The notes: a model not told the origin generated them from the letters alone. Numbered from the stretch's first letter, positions 8,272 through 16,498 are shown. The stretch: 37,037 nt of DNA from CALARM01 sp964431735 (GCA_964431735.1 CAYSLJ010000064.1:1-37037); one strand, 5' to 3'. Numbers and translations are program-made.

Positions 8272-8299
8272 GTTATAATATTTATATGAGTTTTTACAA
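8272..8299 (-). promoter_or_regulatory. Candidate promoter for the zinc-ribbon gene
   Basis: Reading on the minus strand: TTGTAA (8299-8294), 16-bp spacer, TATAAC (8277-8272), 30 bp before the start codon. Confidence 0.4.
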
Positions 8300-8426
8300 A
8301 ATCTATTATATTTTCTATATGTTACATGGATATTATATAATAAAGGTTTGTAAAGAACAATGGGTATTTCTTTATTTTACAAAAAAAATTTATAAATATA
8401 AATCACTCCGACAATTTTGCTTAATA

Positions 8427-10160
8427 TCATTTTTTCATAAATTTCTTACAATCTGAAATTTTCTTTTTCACTTCTTCATTATCGGGATTTATGTTTAAAT
8501 ATTTTTGAAAATATTCTATTGCTTCTTTATATTTTCCTGTAGAACTGGCATTTATACCGGCGTAATAGAAATATTTATCATTGGGGTTCGGATTTACTTC
8601 TATACTTTTTTTGAAATGGAGGAAAGCTTCTTCCTTACGTCCTGTCTCCTCAAGGGCTTTTGCATACCAGTAATGTCCTGTAGATTTACTTCCGCGCGGA
8701 GTAAGGTCGAGTCCTTTCTTTACAATGGCCAGACCCTTTTCTTTTTCACCGTGGTTTATATACCAGAACCCCAGGTTGATATGGGCAAGGTAATAACGGG
8801 GATATTTTTTCACAGTTTTTTCATAATAATATTTTGCTTTGTTACTATCGACCTTCAGATAGGACACACCGAGATTTAGATATCCTATTTCATTTGTTCC
8901 GTATTTTACACTCTGGCTGTTAAAACTTATAGCATCTTTCCAGTGAGTGTTCATAACATAACTTGTTATACCGAAATAGAGCGATATTACTGTAACAATG
9001 GCAACTGCAATTTTACGATTTTTTACATAACGGAATACAAGTAATGAGACAACCAGTGTCAGATAGGGAAGAGAAGGATACATCCATCTGTCTGCTATAT
9101 ATTGAAAAAGCGGAAAAATTGATGATGAAGGTATGAACATAGTCCAGTAAGCAGCTATAGAGAAAGACAGAAGAGGCAATTTTTTTTTCATATGCCATGC
9201 GAGAATAATTGTAAGAACAATAAAAATAAATCCGATAATCATCTTAATATCAGCCGGTGATGTTACCACTTCACAGTCAGGAAGTCCTCTTACAGGGAAG
9301 GGATAAATAAAATTTCTCATATAATAAAAAAGATGCATTTTAAACTGTGTCATAAGATAAAAGAGTCTCTCTTTCAGTGATGTTCCCATATAGGCGGCAG
9401 TTGTACCGTAAATTATTGTGCCGAACCTCACATAGAGCCATACGAAAAATACTGATAGCTGAAAAGCCAGAAATCTGGCCCATGTTTTCCACGAACGAAT
9501 ACTGCTTTTTGCCATGATAAGTTCGAATTCCAGTATTAAAAAAGGCACTATTAAAACCATTATTTTGGATAAAAGGGCAAGAAGAAAAAAGAATATTATA
9601 ACTGCCCATTTAAGAGGTGTTTCTTTTGATTTTCTCATTTTTGTATAAATATAGAGACTAACTGCCAGAAAAGCCTGCATCATAATATTATCTCTTCCGC
9701 AGATATAATTTACACAGAAACCTGATATGGGATGTATTGAGAAAAGTAATACTCCGAAAAATGCTATGACTCTGTAAAAGGATTTGTCTTCAGAATTTTC
9801 ACTGTTAAAAGTCAGCAGTTCGAAAAAGAGAAGATAGAGGAAAATTGATGCTCCTATATGGAAAAATAAGTTGTACATATGGTATCCCACAACATTATAT
9901 CCCCATACTGCATAGGTAAGAGACAGGCTCAACGGCAGGAGAGGCCTGTAACTTATATTACCGGGTAATGTTCCTATTGTGGAAGGGTCTGTGAAATGAC
10001 GCCATGCCGGATGTATATGCCTTATGGCAGGATTATTTACTACAGTATGAAAATCATCTAATTGATAGGCATTATGAAAGGTATTGCTGAAGACTATAAT
10101 AGAGATAAGATAGATATAAACTATGTGAGTTACAGGAGAATAAAAAAGAAAATTTTTCAT
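8427..10160 (-). CDS. TMTC-like polytopic membrane glycosyltransferase with C-terminal TPRs
   Basis: 577 aa. The first ~400 residues contain about ten hydrophobic segments. The first extramembrane loop carries an acidic DD pair (D35-D36 in YQLDDFHTVVNNPAI), followed by SYRPLLPLSLSLTYAVWGYN, the hallmark layout of GT-C enzymes of the TMTC/PMT type, which use polyprenyl-phosphate sugars. Residues about 415-577 are four TPR units. Eukaryotic TMTC1-4 are O-mannosyltransferases with the same order of parts; transfer of a sugar to periplasmic proteins here is inference. The start overlaps the stop of the upstream 2H-phosphoesterase gene as ATGA, so the two are translationally coupled. Confidence 0.82.
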   Translation of the reverse strand: MKNFLFYSPVTHIVYIYLISIIVFSNTFHNAYQLDDFHTVVNNPAIRHIHPAWRHFTDPSTIGTLPGNISYRPLLPLSLSLTYAVWGYNVVGYHMYNLFFHIGASIFLYLLFFELLTFNSENSEDKSFYRVIAFFGVLLFSIHPISGFCVNYICGRDNIMMQAFLAVSLYIYTKMRKSKETPLKWAVIIFFFLLALLSKIMVLIVPFLILEFELIMAKSSIRSWKTWARFLAFQLSVFFVWLYVRFGTIIYGTTAAYMGTSLKERLFYLMTQFKMHLFYYMRNFIYPFPVRGLPDCEVVTSPADIKMIIGFIFIVLTIILAWHMKKKLPLLSFSIAAYWTMFIPSSSIFPLFQYIADRWMYPSLPYLTLVVSLLVFRYVKNRKIAVAIVTVISLYFGITSYVMNTHWKDAISFNSQSVKYGTNEIGYLNLGVSYLKVDSNKAKYYYEKTVKKYPRYYLAHINLGFWYINHGEKEKGLAIVKKGLDLTPRGSKSTGHYWYAKALEETGRKEEAFLHFKKSIEVNPNPNDKYFYYAGINASSTGKYKEAIEYFQKYLNINPDNEEVKKKISDCKKFMKK

Positions 10161-10687
10161 ATCTTTGCCAGTGTTATTTTTTCTATTGTTTTAACTTTAT
10201 CTTCTTTATACTCTACAATATCAAGGTCTTTAACAGTGCCCCTGATAAAAAAAATTTCCTGATTTAAGCTGTCTGCAAGAGATTTACATCTTTCAGGTGA
10301 TATAGAATTACCTGCACCCATATGAGGTATAAACGGAATGTCAAGCCTGAGTTCAGGTAAGAGTAATCCGGTGTAAAGTCTGTCATGAAGTTTTACGATA
10401 TGACTGTAACCTTCATCGGGGACGAGAAAAACATGGCTGTATTCATTAAAAGAATCCTTTACGATAACTGCGCATCTAATTATAAAATGAAATGCTTTAA
10501 TATTTCCTGACATATTCTTTATATGTTTAATGAAAAGGTCAGGTTCCATATTGAAAACAGGAAATACTATTGTGAAGTGTGGACCGGCAACCTTATAATA
10601 AAGTTCATCATGTTCTTTTCTGATATTCTGAATCCATTCAAAATCTTTTTCTGATATGTCTGGATATGATAGTACAAGGAGTGACAT
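10157..10687 (-). CDS. 2H phosphoesterase (2'-5' RNA ligase superfamily)
   Basis: 176 aa. Two histidine motifs are visible: H37-F-T-I (in GPHFTIVFP) and H122-M-G (in PFIPHMGAGNS), 85 residues apart, as expected for the bilobal 2H fold. The second motif has Gly where the classical HxT/S has Thr or Ser, which is common in this subfamily as far as I recall. Members act on cyclic phosphate or 2'-5' linkages in RNA or nucleotides; the substrate here is unknown. The start has GGAGGT six bases upstream. Its TGA overlaps the ATG of the TMTC-like gene, an unexplained pairing. Confidence 0.8.
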   Translation of the reverse strand: MSLLVLSYPDISEKDFEWIQNIRKEHDELYYKVAGPHFTIVFPVFNMEPDLFIKHIKNMSGNIKAFHFIIRCAVIVKDSFNEYSHVFLVPDEGYSHIVKLHDRLYTGLLLPELRLDIPFIPHMGAGNSISPERCKSLADSLNQEIFFIRGTVKDLDIVEYKEDKVKTIEKITLAKI

Positions 10688-10803
10688 ACAATACCTCCGT
10701 AAATTATATTTATCGGGTGTTGAAGTGATTTTTTATTTTCGTCATATTTTAACAGAATTTAATAAATATTTCAACGAATATATCTCTGTGGTATAATACT
10801 GAG

Positions 10804-10900
10804 GTAAGCATAAATAATACATATATGCTCTCGTGACGCGTAACGCGTTACGCGTTACGCGGAGGAAAACGTTTATTAAATGCTTATGCCCATGTCAGTA
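10804..10900. repeat. ~95-bp intergenic element with terminal inverted repeats and CGTNACG core (copy 1)
   Basis: The left end is GTAAGCATAAATAATACATA. The right end, read in reverse complement, is GGCATAAGCATTTAATAAA. TAAGCAT-AAATAAT and TAAGCAT-TTAATAA form imperfect inverted repeats. The core holds four heptads at 10832-10859 (CGTGACG, CGTAACG, CGTTACG, CGTTACG). A second copy lies at 12551-12645 in the same orientation. Confidence 0.8.
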
Positions 10901-10914
10901 ATTATAATTACTGA
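10895..10914. repeat. 20-bp perfect palindrome
   Basis: TCAGTAATTATAATTACTGA is fully self-complementary. It abuts the right end of the ~95-bp element and is followed by ATGAGCATAAATAAT, another copy of its terminal sequence. Confidence 0.7.
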
Positions 10915-10937
10915 TATGAGCATAAATAATTAAAATC

Positions 10938-10965
10938 GTGAAGAGTGAAGTGTGAAGAGTGAAGG
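10938..10965. repeat. Four GTGAAGN heptads
   Basis: GTGAAGA, GTGAAGT, GTGAAGA, GTGAAGG: 28 nt with strict 7-nt period and no similarity to CGTNACG. Confidence 0.85.
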
Positions 10966-11030
10966 GAAAAAGGTTTTATTAAATATTAATGCTCAATTCA
11001 GTAAGAATAATAAAACGATTAGAGAAAGTT

Positions 11031-11132
11031 ATGGAATATACTGATTTATTATCTGCAGAAGAAATTGAAACAGAAGGAAATTTTTCAAATTTTGATTTTG
11101 AATATTTCCAGGAATTTTACCGGAAATATTAG
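11031..11132 (+). CDS. Doubtful 33-aa ORF
   Basis: MEYTDLLSAEEIETEGNFSN..., ending EFYRKY then TAG. It is acidic and plausible in composition, but has only GAGAAAG close to the start and no recognisable homology. It could be a remnant. Confidence 0.2.
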   Translation: MEYTDLLSAEEIETEGNFSNFDFEYFQEFYRKY

Positions 11133-11169
11133 AGAAGGATTTTGTCATTAAGATGGGAACTATCTTTAT

Positions 11170-11186
11170 GGAGGTGAATATAAATT
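11170..11186 (+). promoter_or_regulatory. Ribosome-binding site that defines an ATT start codon
   Basis: GGAGGTG at 11170-11176, 7 nt, then ATT at 11184-11186. An in-frame TAA sits at 11181-11183, so no start further upstream is possible. The next in-frame ATG (11298) has no ribosome site and would delete the signal peptide. Confidence 0.7.
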
Positions 11187-12542
11187 TTCAATAAAAAATT
11201 ATTTTTAATATTTTTATCAATACTGGCTTTAAATAACCCATGTTTTGCTCAGGAGAAAACAATTACTCCTTCCGGAAGTCTTCCTTATTTTTTTCTTATG
11301 GCCTTTCTCGGAGGGCTTATACTAAATCTCATGCCATGTGTATTACCTGTTGTTTCATTAAAAGTATTCAGTCTTATGAAATCTGCTGGTGAAGAAAAGG
11401 GAAGGATTTTAAAAGCAGGTCTTTCATTTACGGCAGGCGTTCTCTTCTCATTTGCAGTCCTTGCTCTGGTTGTGGTAATTCTTAAATCCATAGGCCAGTC
11501 TGTAGGATGGGGATTTCAGTTTCAGAGCCCTTATTTCGTCTTCTCTCTTGCTCTTGTAGTATATGTATTTAGCCTTTCTCTTTTTGATCTCTTTGAAATA
11601 TCTCCACCTTCCGCGGAAAAAATAGATAAACTGGCACAGAAAGAGGGTTTTATAGGAGCTTTTTTCGAAGGAATTCTGGCTGTACTGCTTGCCACACCAT
11701 GTTCAGCTCCATTCCTTGGAACTGCTCTGGGATTTGCTTTCATCCAGCCGGGATGGATTATTTTTACTGTTTTTCTTTTCATAGGCCTGGGACTTTCCAC
11801 ACCGTATCTTTTATTTACTGCAAATCCTGAATTAATGTCTTTACTGCCCAGGCCGGGGAACTGGATGTTGAAATTGAGAGCTGCTATGGGTTTTTTACTT
11901 ATGGGCACTGTTTGTTGGCTTTTATGGGTACTTGGTAAACTGCTTAATTCTGATGCAGTAGTTTCCACTGTCGTATTTTTCCTTTTTATTGCCATATCCC
12001 TCTGGGTTTTAGGATTTATTGAATATAAAACTTCAACCCTCAGAAGATGGATTGTTCGCTTTATATCACTCGTTCTTATTATAACCGGTTTCTGGACTTC
12101 TTATATGTGGCTTTATCCTCTGAAAAATCTTTCGTCAGAATCTTCTGGCAGTCAGCTAAATATACCGGGAGAAGTAATAAACGGAGTATCATGGAAAAAA
12201 TACACGGAAGAATCTTTCAGCATTGCAAGGAAAACAGGCAAAATAATATTCCTTGATGCTTCTGCCGACTGGTGTCTTACATGCAAGACAAATGAAAATA
12301 CCGTTCTCTATACAGATAAAGTCAGCGAAAGACTCAAAAAAGATGATATTATAGTCTTTAAAGCAGATAATACAAAAAGGTCGAAAGAAGTAATGAAACT
12401 GATAAAATCCCTTGGTAAATCTGCTGTCCCTGTTTATGCAATTTACCCGCCGGGAGAAAATTCTGAACCGGAAATTTTACCTGAAGTCATTACCATACAG
12501 ATGGTTCTTGATGCACTAGACAGGGCATCGGGACATAAATAA
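11184..12542 (+). CDS. DsbD-like thiol:disulfide interchange protein (ATT start)
   Basis: 452 aa from the ATT at 11184. The signal peptide reads FNKKLFLIFLSILALNNPCFAQ. Next is the DsbD/CcdA transmembrane domain of about eight helices with its two redox cysteines, C52 in NLMPCVLP and C173 in ATPCSAPF. A periplasmic thioredoxin-like domain follows, with W-C364-L-T-C367-K. It should carry electrons from cytoplasmic thioredoxin across the membrane to periplasmic disulfides. The N-terminal DsbD-alpha immunoglobulin-like domain of E. coli DsbD is absent, so another protein must be the direct acceptor. The cognate partner is not in the window. The radical SAM gene follows 140 bp downstream. Confidence 0.88.
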   Translation: MFNKKLFLIFLSILALNNPCFAQEKTITPSGSLPYFFLMAFLGGLILNLMPCVLPVVSLKVFSLMKSAGEEKGRILKAGLSFTAGVLFSFAVLALVVVILKSIGQSVGWGFQFQSPYFVFSLALVVYVFSLSLFDLFEISPPSAEKIDKLAQKEGFIGAFFEGILAVLLATPCSAPFLGTALGFAFIQPGWIIFTVFLFIGLGLSTPYLLFTANPELMSLLPRPGNWMLKLRAAMGFLLMGTVCWLLWVLGKLLNSDAVVSTVVFFLFIAISLWVLGFIEYKTSTLRRWIVRFISLVLIITGFWTSYMWLYPLKNLSSESSGSQLNIPGEVINGVSWKKYTEESFSIARKTGKIIFLDASADWCLTCKTNENTVLYTDKVSERLKKDDIIVFKADNTKRSKEVMKLIKSLGKSAVPVYAIYPPGENSEPEILPEVITIQMVLDALDRASGHK

Positions 12543-12550
12543 TTACCCGG

Positions 12551-12645
12551 GTAAGCATAAATAATACATATGTTTTCGTAACGCGTAATGCGTAACGCGT
12601 GACGGGAGGGACACTTTTATTACATGCTTATGGTCAGGTCGGTAA
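12551..12645. repeat. ~95-bp intergenic element (copy 2)
   Basis: Begins 9 bp after the DsbD-like stop with GTAAGCATAAATAATACATA, identical to copy 1 for 20 nt. Heptads at 12577-12604 are CGTAACG, CGTAATG, CGTAACG, CGTGACG. It then continues GGGAGGGACACTTTTATTAC and TGCTTATG..CA.GTCGGTAA, matching the right end of copy 1. Confidence 0.82.
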
Positions 12646-12682
12646 AGCTGATTTGTAACCGGTGATGGCTGAAACCTGAACA

Positions 12683-13759
12683 ATGAACAAATTAAATCTC
12701 TTATATAAAATATTTAATTATAAAGTTTCACGATATTTTTCTGTCACTCCCTTACTTCCCGTGAGCCTTACTATAAGTCTTCTTTATAGCTGTAATTCGC
12801 GGTGCCTTACCTGCAATATATGGAGAAAATACTGTGAACCCATGTCGGCTGAAGAATATGAAAAAATCTTCCGAAATATCGGCACAGGAATCCTGTGGGG
12901 TACTTTCAGCGGAGGAGAACCTTTTCTCAGGGACGATCTTGCAGACATATGTTCTTCTTTCTATTCTATATGCAGGCCTTCTTTTATTAATATTCCTACA
13001 AACGGTCTTCTTTATGAAAAAATTCCTTCTGCAGTGGAAAAGATATCAAACATATGCTATAAATCCAATGTTATAATAAATGTTTCACTGGATCACTGGC
13101 AGGAAGAACATGATAAAATAAGGCAGGTTCCCGGAAATTTTCAGAAAACCCTTAAGACCTATCAGGCATTAAAGGATCTGGCTTTGAAAAATTTGACAGT
13201 CGGAATTCATACGGTTATATCCAGATATAATGTCAGAGATTTCAGAGAAATCTATAAAAAACTCACATCTCTTGAGCCGGATTCCTATATAGTTGAAATG
13301 GCTGAAGAGAGGGAAGAGCTTTCAACAAAAGGAAGTGATATAAGTCCTTCTCCTGAAGATTATGGAGATGCAGTTTATTTTTTGCTTGAAGAGATAAATA
13401 AAAAAAAATTTGCCAGAGTATCCCGACTTACCCAGGCTTTCCGAAGGGTTTACTATGAACTTTCAAAAGATACTTTATATAAAGAAAAACAGATAATCCC
13501 ATGTTACTCAGGTCTTATTTCTGCCCAGATTTCTCCTGACGGACATGTATGGCCATGCTGTGTCAGAGGAGATTCTATGGGAAATCTCAGGGAAGATGGA
13601 TATGATTTCAGAAAAATCTGGTCAGGTGAGAAAGCAAAGATTATAAGAAAGAGTATAAAAGCAGGAGAATGTTACTGCCCTCTTGCAAACGCTGCCTATA
13701 CCAATATTCTCTGTGATCCCTTTTCAATGTTTAAAGTGTTATATTCTCTGACAGCTTAA
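12683..13759 (+). CDS. Radical SAM protein with SPASM-like C-terminus
   Basis: 358 aa. The 4Fe-4S/SAM site is C37-x3-C41-x2-C44 (SCNSRCLTCNIW), with SAM-binding FSGGEPFLRDD about 30 residues later. The C-terminal third (PCYSGLISAQISPDGHVWPCC, then ECYCPLANAAYTNILC) has the cysteine pattern and GxVxPCC core of SPASM/Twitch auxiliary cluster domains. Such enzymes mature peptides or modify small molecules. No obvious precursor peptide or transporter is adjacent, so the substrate is unknown. The start ATG lacks a good ribosome site; GGTGATGG at 12661-12668 is far away. Co-transcription with the DsbD-like gene across the repeat is possible. Confidence 0.88.
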   Translation: MNKLNLLYKIFNYKVSRYFSVTPLLPVSLTISLLYSCNSRCLTCNIWRKYCEPMSAEEYEKIFRNIGTGILWGTFSGGEPFLRDDLADICSSFYSICRPSFINIPTNGLLYEKIPSAVEKISNICYKSNVIINVSLDHWQEEHDKIRQVPGNFQKTLKTYQALKDLALKNLTVGIHTVISRYNVRDFREIYKKLTSLEPDSYIVEMAEEREELSTKGSDISPSPEDYGDAVYFLLEEINKKKFARVSRLTQAFRRVYYELSKDTLYKEKQIIPCYSGLISAQISPDGHVWPCCVRGDSMGNLREDGYDFRKIWSGEKAKIIRKSIKAGECYCPLANAAYTNILCDPFSMFKVLYSLTA

Positions 13760-14038
13760 TAATATGAGAATGATGAAGTCTGATGACTGACAGAAAATAC
13801 CTTCTCATATTTATAAGAGTTGGTATCCCACTCAGGTTTAACCCGTGTTCTTCGAGACGGAAGTTGCTTTTTATCTGCCAGTATCTTCAGAACTGCCAGT
13901 CGTTTCCACTATCATCCGTTTAAAATGGATATTGACATAGGTTTGCGTATGAGACAGGATTGTATTTTCTCATAATGAAAGAATGCTTGAGTCCTGTTAA
14001 AAAAAATACAAATTACAGGTATTATATGTATTCAATCA

Positions 14039-14659
14039 ATGAAGATTTTTAACAGATCAAGATATAAACTTATGGCACAGCAGGAAGCAAAACTTTCTCT
14101 AGACAGACTCTCCAGGGAATTAAAGGAAAGTTACCTTCCTGGAGTAAATATTCTGAAAAGTTACTGGAATAGTAAAGATCCGTCTGATCTGTGGGATGCC
14201 ATTTCTTTTCCTACCTCCAGAGACAGTGATGATGCTTCAGGTTCTACTTCGATGTATAAAGGGAAACTGCGATGGAAAAGATATGTAGTTTATTTTAAAG
14301 GTCTCGGTAAAAAAGAATTATACAGGAGAGTCATTACAGTAACAGATCATCCACAAAATCCTCTTTATCCAGATGCCTTACCTGACAGTAAACTCATAGA
14401 TTTTCTTACTCCTGCCTATCCTCTGAGCTGTCCTCCGTCCTGCACTGTTCCTTCCGGCATTATAAGTAATGACAGGAAAATAGCAAGGGATATATATAAT
14501 ATCGAATTTGATTTATACAATCCTTCTATGATTTATTACGGACTTCCCATTGTTCATATTAAGGTTGATACGAGAATAAAAATAGGGACAGATGAAAACG
14601 GGAAAGATATATTTGAAAGAACTGTTTTGACTACAGATGTAAAGCCGGAAAATTATTGA
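14039..14659 (+). pseudogene. Headless type IV pilin-like (PilW-type) remnant
   Basis: 206 codons. The product begins KIFNRSRYKLMAQQEAKLSL and DRLSRELKES, the region that directly follows the hydrophobic helix in PilW/GspJ-like pilins. RWKRYVVYF..LYRRVITV and RKIARDIYNIEF parallel KWKYYVLYF..LYRKLYRDD and RTVAKNIYSLEL of the intact pilin at 28651-29349. The leader and first hydrophobic ~25 residues are missing. The in-frame extension back to the TGA at 13988 encodes no prepilin leader, and there is no ribosome site. It is probably a 5'-truncated copy, although expression from an odd start cannot be excluded. Confidence 0.65.
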
Positions 14660-14720
14660 TTCTACTGACGAAAAATATCTCTTTTCCGCTTTCACTCTAA
14701 TTATAAATATGTGACAACTG

Positions 14721-14749
14721 TTGACGTAAATAAGGTTTTTCTATATAAT
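14721..14749 (+). promoter_or_regulatory. Near-consensus sigma-70 promoter of the ZupT gene
   Basis: TTGACG (14721-14726), 17-bp spacer, TATAAT (14744-14749). It lies 43 bp before the ATG at 14792 and inside a GTG-initiated extension of the reading frame, which argues that the extension is not translated. Confidence 0.75.
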
Positions 14750-14791
14750 AATCTCCAATCTAAATGTTCAATACTACAGGAAACATTCAGA

Positions 14792-15640
14792 ATGACCTAT
14801 TCAACAGAACAGATATTGATAGCTTTCAGTTTTACTCTTTTTGCCGGCCTCTGTACCGGTATAGGTAGTGCTATAGCTTTATTTACCAGAAAAACAAATT
14901 ACCGTTTTCTCGCCATATCTCTGGGTTTTTCAGCAGGGGTTATGCTTTATGTTTCTTTTACTGAAATCCTGTCAAAAACAGACACTACTTTTACCGGTTT
15001 ATACGGTTCTCCTCTTGGTTCATGGTTTGCTTCTGCCTCTTTTTTCCTTGGAATAATCATTATAGGTCTTATAGATTTTTTTGTGCCTGATAAAGAAAAT
15101 CCTCATGAAGCACCCAGTATAGATACACTCAGCCAGATGAAAAAAGACAGTGATTCGGAAGATAAAGGAAATGCAGTAAAGGGTAACGGCAAACTTATGA
15201 GAATGGGACTTTTTGCTGCTCTTGCCATAGGCATTCACAATTTTCCCGAAGGGATTGCTACATTTTTTGCAGCTCTTCAAGATCCTGCTCTTGGAATACC
15301 TATTACAGTAGCCATTGCACTCCATAATATTCCTGAAGGTATAAGTGTTTCTGTACCTGTTTATTATGCTACAGGGAGCAGAAGAAAAGCCTTTATCATT
15401 TCCTTTCTTTCCGGTGTTTCAGAACCTGTTGGAGCCATAATTGGTTATCTTGTTTTAAGTACTTTTTTTACTCCTGCAGTTATGGGGCTTTTATTTGGAA
15501 TAGTCGCAGGAATTATGGTATATATTTCAATAGATGAACTTCTCCCGACTGCAAGAGAATATGGTAAAAACCATGAAGTTCTTTACGGCATAGTTTCGGG
15601 AATGGCAGTCATGTCAATTAGCCTTTTATTGTTCAAGTGA
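14792..15640 (+). CDS. zupT: ZIP-family metal transporter (ZupT)
   Basis: 282 aa from ATG 14792, which has AGGAAA at 14778-14783 and a promoter just upstream. It imports zinc and other divalent metals across the inner membrane. Eight hydrophobic segments are visible. The metal-site helices read IHNFPEGIATFFAAL (TM4) and ALHNIPEGISVSVP (TM5), the diagnostic HNxPEG pair, followed by SGVSEPVGAIIGY. The cytoplasmic loop between TM3 and TM4 (about 30 residues longer than in E. coli ZupT by eye) is charged and not His-rich. It is monocistronic and convergent with the Uma2 gene. Confidence 0.92.
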   Translation: MTYSTEQILIAFSFTLFAGLCTGIGSAIALFTRKTNYRFLAISLGFSAGVMLYVSFTEILSKTDTTFTGLYGSPLGSWFASASFFLGIIIIGLIDFFVPDKENPHEAPSIDTLSQMKKDSDSEDKGNAVKGNGKLMRMGLFAALAIGIHNFPEGIATFFAALQDPALGIPITVAIALHNIPEGISVSVPVYYATGSRRKAFIISFLSGVSEPVGAIIGYLVLSTFFTPAVMGLLFGIVAGIMVYISIDELLPTAREYGKNHEVLYGIVSGMAVMSISLLLFK

Positions 15641-15758
15641 ATCAGTGCCTGTTCCCTTACCCGGCATCTGGAACCATCATCAATTAACAGGTTTGTGAAA
15701 TCAATTGTAATTTCCGGTAGAAGTGAATTTACCTGTCGTGAAAAACACTACCATCATG

Positions 15759-16340
15759 CTACGGAAATATAACAGCCAGATCTATTTCCAGTTCATTATT
15801 GAATATACCTACTTTTATTTTATCGTCTCCTGCATATATGTCAGGAAATTTATATTTTCCATCTTCACCGAGTCTGTATACATCTACTTTCTTATGGACA
15901 GGATCTGCTATCCAGTATTCCTTCACACCGAATTTTTGATACAGTCTCCTTTTATCCTTTGTATCTCTTCTGGCAGACGATGGTGACAATATCTCTATAA
16001 TGAGATCGGGAGCGCCGAAGCAGCCTTTTTTTGTTATTTTATTCTTATCACATATGACAGTTATATCAGGTTGAACTATATTAGATGCAGTCTCAAATGT
16101 TTCTCCTTCTTCCGGCAGAATTACATCAAAAGGGGGATGATAAACCCTGCAGGTTTTACCCCTCAGGTAATTGCCGAATTCCAGATACAGTTCACCTGAT
16201 GTATCCTGGTGGATGTCACTTGCACCGGGTGCCATATTATAAGCTTCTCCATGAATTATCTCCCATCTCTTTTCATCAGGCCATAAGGCATAATCACTGT
16301 ATGTATAAATATTTTTCTCTTTTTTTAATGACTCTGCCAT
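15759..16340 (-). CDS. Uma2-family protein (PD-(D/E)XK nuclease fold)
   Basis: 193 aa. The start is ATG 16340, with GGAG at 16351-16354 upstream; a GTG three codons earlier overlaps that site. Family features are YTYSDYALWPDEKRWEIIHG near the N-terminus, VQPDITVICD, and the nuclease-like core APDLIIEILSPSSARRDTKDK with RRLYQKFGVKEYWIADP. The PD..IEI motif fits the metal-binding acids of the restriction-endonuclease-like fold. Uma2 (DUF820) proteins are very common in cyanobacteria and other lineages and have no settled function. It stands alone between convergent zupT and a divergent unknown gene. Confidence 0.88.
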   Translation of the reverse strand: MAESLKKEKNIYTYSDYALWPDEKRWEIIHGEAYNMAPGASDIHQDTSGELYLEFGNYLRGKTCRVYHPPFDVILPEEGETFETASNIVQPDITVICDKNKITKKGCFGAPDLIIEILSPSSARRDTKDKRRLYQKFGVKEYWIADPVHKKVDVYRLGEDGKYKFPDIYAGDDKIKVGIFNNELEIDLAVIFP

Positions 16341-16427
16341 AAAGTTCACACTCCATAATTTAAGGGTATAGGAATTTTCATTTTTAATGGTGTAAAATAA
16401 AGCTTTAGATAAAAATTATGTAGAAGC

Positions 16428-16445
16428 AAATTATCTAAATAATTT
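16428..16445. promoter_or_regulatory. AT-rich inverted repeat, candidate operator
   Basis: AAATTAT-CTAA-ATAATTT, a perfect 7-bp inverted repeat between the divergent Uma2 and 134-aa/MarR genes. The size fits a dimeric winged-helix regulator, but AT-rich palindromes are frequent in such DNA. Confidence 0.3.
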
Positions 16446-16498
16446 ATCTGAATTTATCATATCATTTAGCTTTATTTCAGGCAATATATAAAAAGAAC

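Larger units (their letters stand above)
10688..11183. other. 496-bp intergenic region dense in repeats
   Basis: Contains TATAAT at 10792-10797 without a clear -35, a ~95-bp heptad element (10804-10900), a 20-bp perfect palindrome (10895-10914), four GTGAAGN heptads (10938-10965) and a doubtful 33-codon ORF (11031-11132). The 3' end carries the ribosome site of the DsbD-like gene. Confidence 0.7.

Noticed and set aside
11298..11300. ATG 11298 as the DsbD-like start
   Set aside because: It has no ribosome site, and the in-frame upstream codons encode a clear signal peptide behind a strong site.
13932..13960. Promoter for the pilin remnant
   Set aside because: TTGACA at 13932 is followed at 17 bp only by CAGGAT. 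Too weak, and the gene lacks a ribosome site.
14711..14791. N-terminal extension of ZupT from GTG 14711
   Set aside because: A near-consensus promoter lies inside it, and a ribosome site fits ATG 14792. The extra 27 residues do not resemble ZIP proteins.
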